Of a stretch of 64,000 nucleotides of DNA, positions 62,186 through 64,000 are shown piece after piece. The notes below the pieces were generated by a model, which was not told the DNA's origin, did no database searches, and saw only the letters and a program-made list of their open reading frames with translations. Position 1 is the first letter of the stretch; each line of letters starts with the position of its first letter. The DNA lies in assembly GCA_963707575.1 (NCBI GenBank), contig OY970171.1, positions 1,922,001-1,986,000 of the forward strand, in the 5' to 3' direction. The position numbers and the translations under genes are program-made. Source of the DNA: Gaiellasilicea sp963707575. GTDB lineage: Bacteria; Actinomycetota; Thermoleophilia; Gaiellales; Gaiellaceae.

Positions 62186-63261
62186 ACGGCGACGTGCGCC
62201 TGCCGAAACGCCTCCAGGCCGAATTGCTCGCGAACGCGATCGCGGCCGTTCGATCCCAGCCGGCGCCGAAGTTCAGGATCGACGAGGAGGCGCTCGAGCG
62301 CGGCTGCGAGCCGAACGGGGTCCCGCGGCGGAACCAGCAAGCCCGTCTCACCGTCCTCGACCGCTTCCGGCACGCCGCCGACCGACGAGGCGACGACCGG
62401 CAACGCGGCGGCCATCGCCTCGAGGATCGAGAGCGGGAGCCCTTCGGAGGTGCTCGACAGGACGAAGACGTCGGCCTGCGCGAGCATGTCCGCCACGTCG
62501 CTGCGGTCGCCGACGAGCACGACCGACTGCTCCAAACCGAGCCGCCGGATCTCCGCCGCGAGTCGGGGCCGGTCGGGCCCTTCACCGACGATCACGGCCG
62601 AGAACCTCACCTGAATGCCGTGGAGGGCGCGCGCGAGGGTGAGCGGATCCTTGGGTCGCTGCAGGCGGCCAACGGCCACGACGGCCGGCTCGGCGCTGTC
62701 GATGCGGGTGGCCATCGGCACGTTCGCATCGACACCGTTGTGGATCACGATCGTCCTCTTGGGGTCGCAAGCGCGGTTGAGGATTCCGGAGACGCGCTCG
62801 CTCTCGGCCACGCAGATCGTGAGCGTCGTCAGCGGCCGCATCACCTGCTCCGCGCGCTTGTAGAGCGCCGTGGCTATGCCGCTGTGAGCGGCGAACGCCC
62901 AGCCGTGCACGGTGAAGATTCGGATCGGTACGCCCGACAAAGCCGCGGCAAGGCGCCCGAGCACGCCGGCCTTGGAGCTGTTCGCATGGACGATGTCCGG
63001 TCGTTCCCGACGCAGGAGCACGACGAGCTCGAGCAGGCCGCGGAGATCGCGCCACGGGCGGAGCGGCCGCCTGACGTGCTCGAGGGCGACGACGCGCGCC
63101 CCGGCCGAGCGCGCCGTTTCCAGCAGCGGCCCCGGCCCGTGCGCCGCGACCACGACCTCGAATTCCTCGACGAGCGCGGGGAGCAACGAGGCCACGTACG
63201 TCTGGGCTCCCCCCGTCTCGGCGAGCGTGACGACGATCAAGACCCGGGGGCGCTGTCTCAC
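62122..63261 (-). CDS. glycosyltransferase family 4 (GT-B)
   Basis: A 379-residue GT4 enzyme. Marks: VLIVVTLAETGGAQTYVASL (acceptor loop), DIVHANSSKAGVLGRLAAAL, IHNGVDANVPMATR, AVVAVGRLQRPKDPLTLARA and VFVLSSTSEGLPLSILEAMA (EX7E-type donor site: SEGLPLSILEAMAA). It adds a sugar from a nucleotide donor to the lipid-linked chain. GTG start. 54 nt separate it from the divergent polymerase gene. Confidence 0.92.
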   Translation of the reverse strand: MRQRPRVLIVVTLAETGGAQTYVASLLPALVEEFEVVVAAHGPGPLLETARSAGARVVALEHVRRPLRPWRDLRGLLELVVLLRRERPDIVHANSSKAGVLGRLAAALSGVPIRIFTVHGWAFAAHSGIATALYKRAEQVMRPLTTLTICVAESERVSGILNRACDPKRTIVIHNGVDANVPMATRIDSAEPAVVAVGRLQRPKDPLTLARALHGIQVRFSAVIVGEGPDRPRLAAEIRRLGLEQSVVLVGDRSDVADMLAQADVFVLSSTSEGLPLSILEAMAAALPVVASSVGGVPEAVEDGETGLLVPPRDPVRLAAALERLLVDPELRRRLGSNGRDRVREQFGLEAFRQAHVAVYRRELVSRGLATPSPKRRRR

Positions 63262-63315
63262 GGTCCTCCTCGAGGGGGCAACACTACAACCACTCCAACC
63301 CCATCTCCGGTAGCC

Positions 63316-64000
63316 GTGCGCCTCCGGCCGGCCGGGCCGTTGGTGCTGGGGCTGATCGCCGTCGCCGTATTCCTCGCCTGGGCGAGCGTAGAGGGGGGCT
63401 ACGCTCCGACCGCCTGGTATCCGGGCGCGTTCGTCCTACTCGTGCTCGCCGCAGCCGCTTTGACGATGCGCACCGGCAGCCTGCCGCGACCTCTCTCTTG
63501 GGCGGTGACGCTCTTCGGCGCGTTCACGATCTGGAGCTTCCTCTCGATCTCGTGGGCCGACGCAAGGGGGGAAGCCTGGGACGGGGCCAATCGGACGCTG
63601 CTCTTCTTCACCGTCTACACGCTGTTCGCAGTCGTTTCCTGGCGGCCGCGCGACGCGGCGGTGCTGCTCGGCACGCTCGCGAGCGGAACAGCAGCGGTCG
63701 GCTGCTGGGTCTTCCTGGCTGAGCCAGAGTCGGGGCTGTTCGAGGGCCGCTTCACCGACCCCGCCGGCTACGCGAATGCGAACGCCGCGCTCTTCCTCGC
63801 GGCTTTCTGGCCGGCCGTGGTTCTCGCCTCGCGGCGGGAGACGCCGTGGCCGGCGCGCGGTCTCTTCCTCGCGGTCGCAGGGCTGCTGCTCGAGCTGGGG
63901 CTGCTCGCCCAGAGCCGTGGCGCGCTGCCTGCGTTCGCGCTCACCCTCGCGCTCTACGTCGCGCTCGTCCCGGCTCGCGGCCGCTCGCTGCTCATGCTGT
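63316..64000 (+). CDS. O-antigen ligase/polymerase-like membrane protein (truncated by window edge)
   Basis: At least 228 residues are open to the window end. Many hydrophobic helices (LVLGLIAVAVFLAWASV, AFVLLVLAAAALTM, LLFFTVYTLFAVVSW) alternate with loops. GYANANAALFLAAFWPAVVL and LLAQSRGALPAFALTLALY fit Wzy/WaaL-type polymerases and ligases (a SRG-type motif in a helix end). The GTG at 63316 is the first good start before the first helix. It would polymerise or attach the repeat units made by the cluster. The 3' end lies beyond the window. Confidence 0.8.
   Translation, partial: MRLRPAGPLVLGLIAVAVFLAWASVEGGYAPTAWYPGAFVLLVLAAAALTMRTGSLPRPLSWAVTLFGAFTIWSFLSISWADARGEAWDGANRTLLFFTVYTLFAVVSWRPRDAAVLLGTLASGTAAVGCWVFLAEPESGLFEGRFTDPAGYANANAALFLAAFWPAVVLASRRETPWPARGLFLAVAGLLLELGLLAQSRGALPAFALTLALYVALVPARGRSLLML

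Overview
The window is very GC-rich and densely coded, with many GTG starts and frequent 1-4 nt stop/start overlaps. It carries an actinobacterial-style core: Ku, a rpsF-ssb-rpsR-rplI operon followed by dnaB, split PurL/PurQ/PurS, and CtaG. The flavour (secreted Ig-like proteins, many cupins and VOC proteins, AfsR-like ATPases) best fits a deep-branching actinobacterium such as class Thermoleophilia. That placement is inference from gene content, not a phylogeny.

Layout. 1-7.5 kb: the truncated C-terminal part of an AfsR-like ATPase/TPR regulator, an M50 membrane protease, a LOG-family protein, secreted proteins and a VanW protein. 7.5-14.2 kb: a selenocysteine region with selA (broken by one apparent frameshift), selB, an intact tRNA-Sec (anticodon UCA) and an AhpD-like protein whose catalytic CxxC reads CxxU through an in-frame TGA. 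The AhpD gene heads a tight operon with a cupin and a nitrilase. 14.2-19.3 kb: a DUF4115-like protein, an orphan oligopeptide-binding lipoprotein behind a 17-nt palindrome, an amidase, a sugar dehydrogenase-like propeller and two small membrane proteins. 19.4-22.9 kb: rpsF-ssb-rpsR-rplI, then dnaB. 22.9-29 kb: purA, purD and purB-purC-purS-purQ. 29-43.7 kb: Ku, an HD-GYP membrane protein, an aminotransferase-cupin-SDR operon, a MOSC/proline-racemase-like/citrate synthase group, paired cupins, glyoxalase, thioesterase, PadR with a divergent hydrolase, GNAT and two EamA transporters. 43.7-53.2 kb: purL, purF and purM-purN-purH, interrupted by VOC proteins and ctaG. 53.2-54.9 kb: a small membrane protein and cystathionine beta-synthase. 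55-64 kb: an exopolysaccharide cluster (sugar-1-phosphate transferase fused to a beta-helix, a BioF2-like acyltransferase, a flavoprotein, a polysaccharide deacetylase, a GT4 glycosyltransferase and a truncated polymerase/ligase).

How it works together. All de novo purine steps except the PurE/PurK carboxylation are encoded here. selA, selB and tRNA-Sec, with selD presumably elsewhere, would decode the TGA of the AhpD-like protein, so the translation machinery and one of its clients lie within 7 kb. Non-coding structure includes several strong hairpin terminators, three-fold 11-nt direct repeats of the type bound by SARP/OmpR-like regulators at two loci, and a two-copy leader element whose flanks are conserved while its hairpin stem changes sequence and still pairs.
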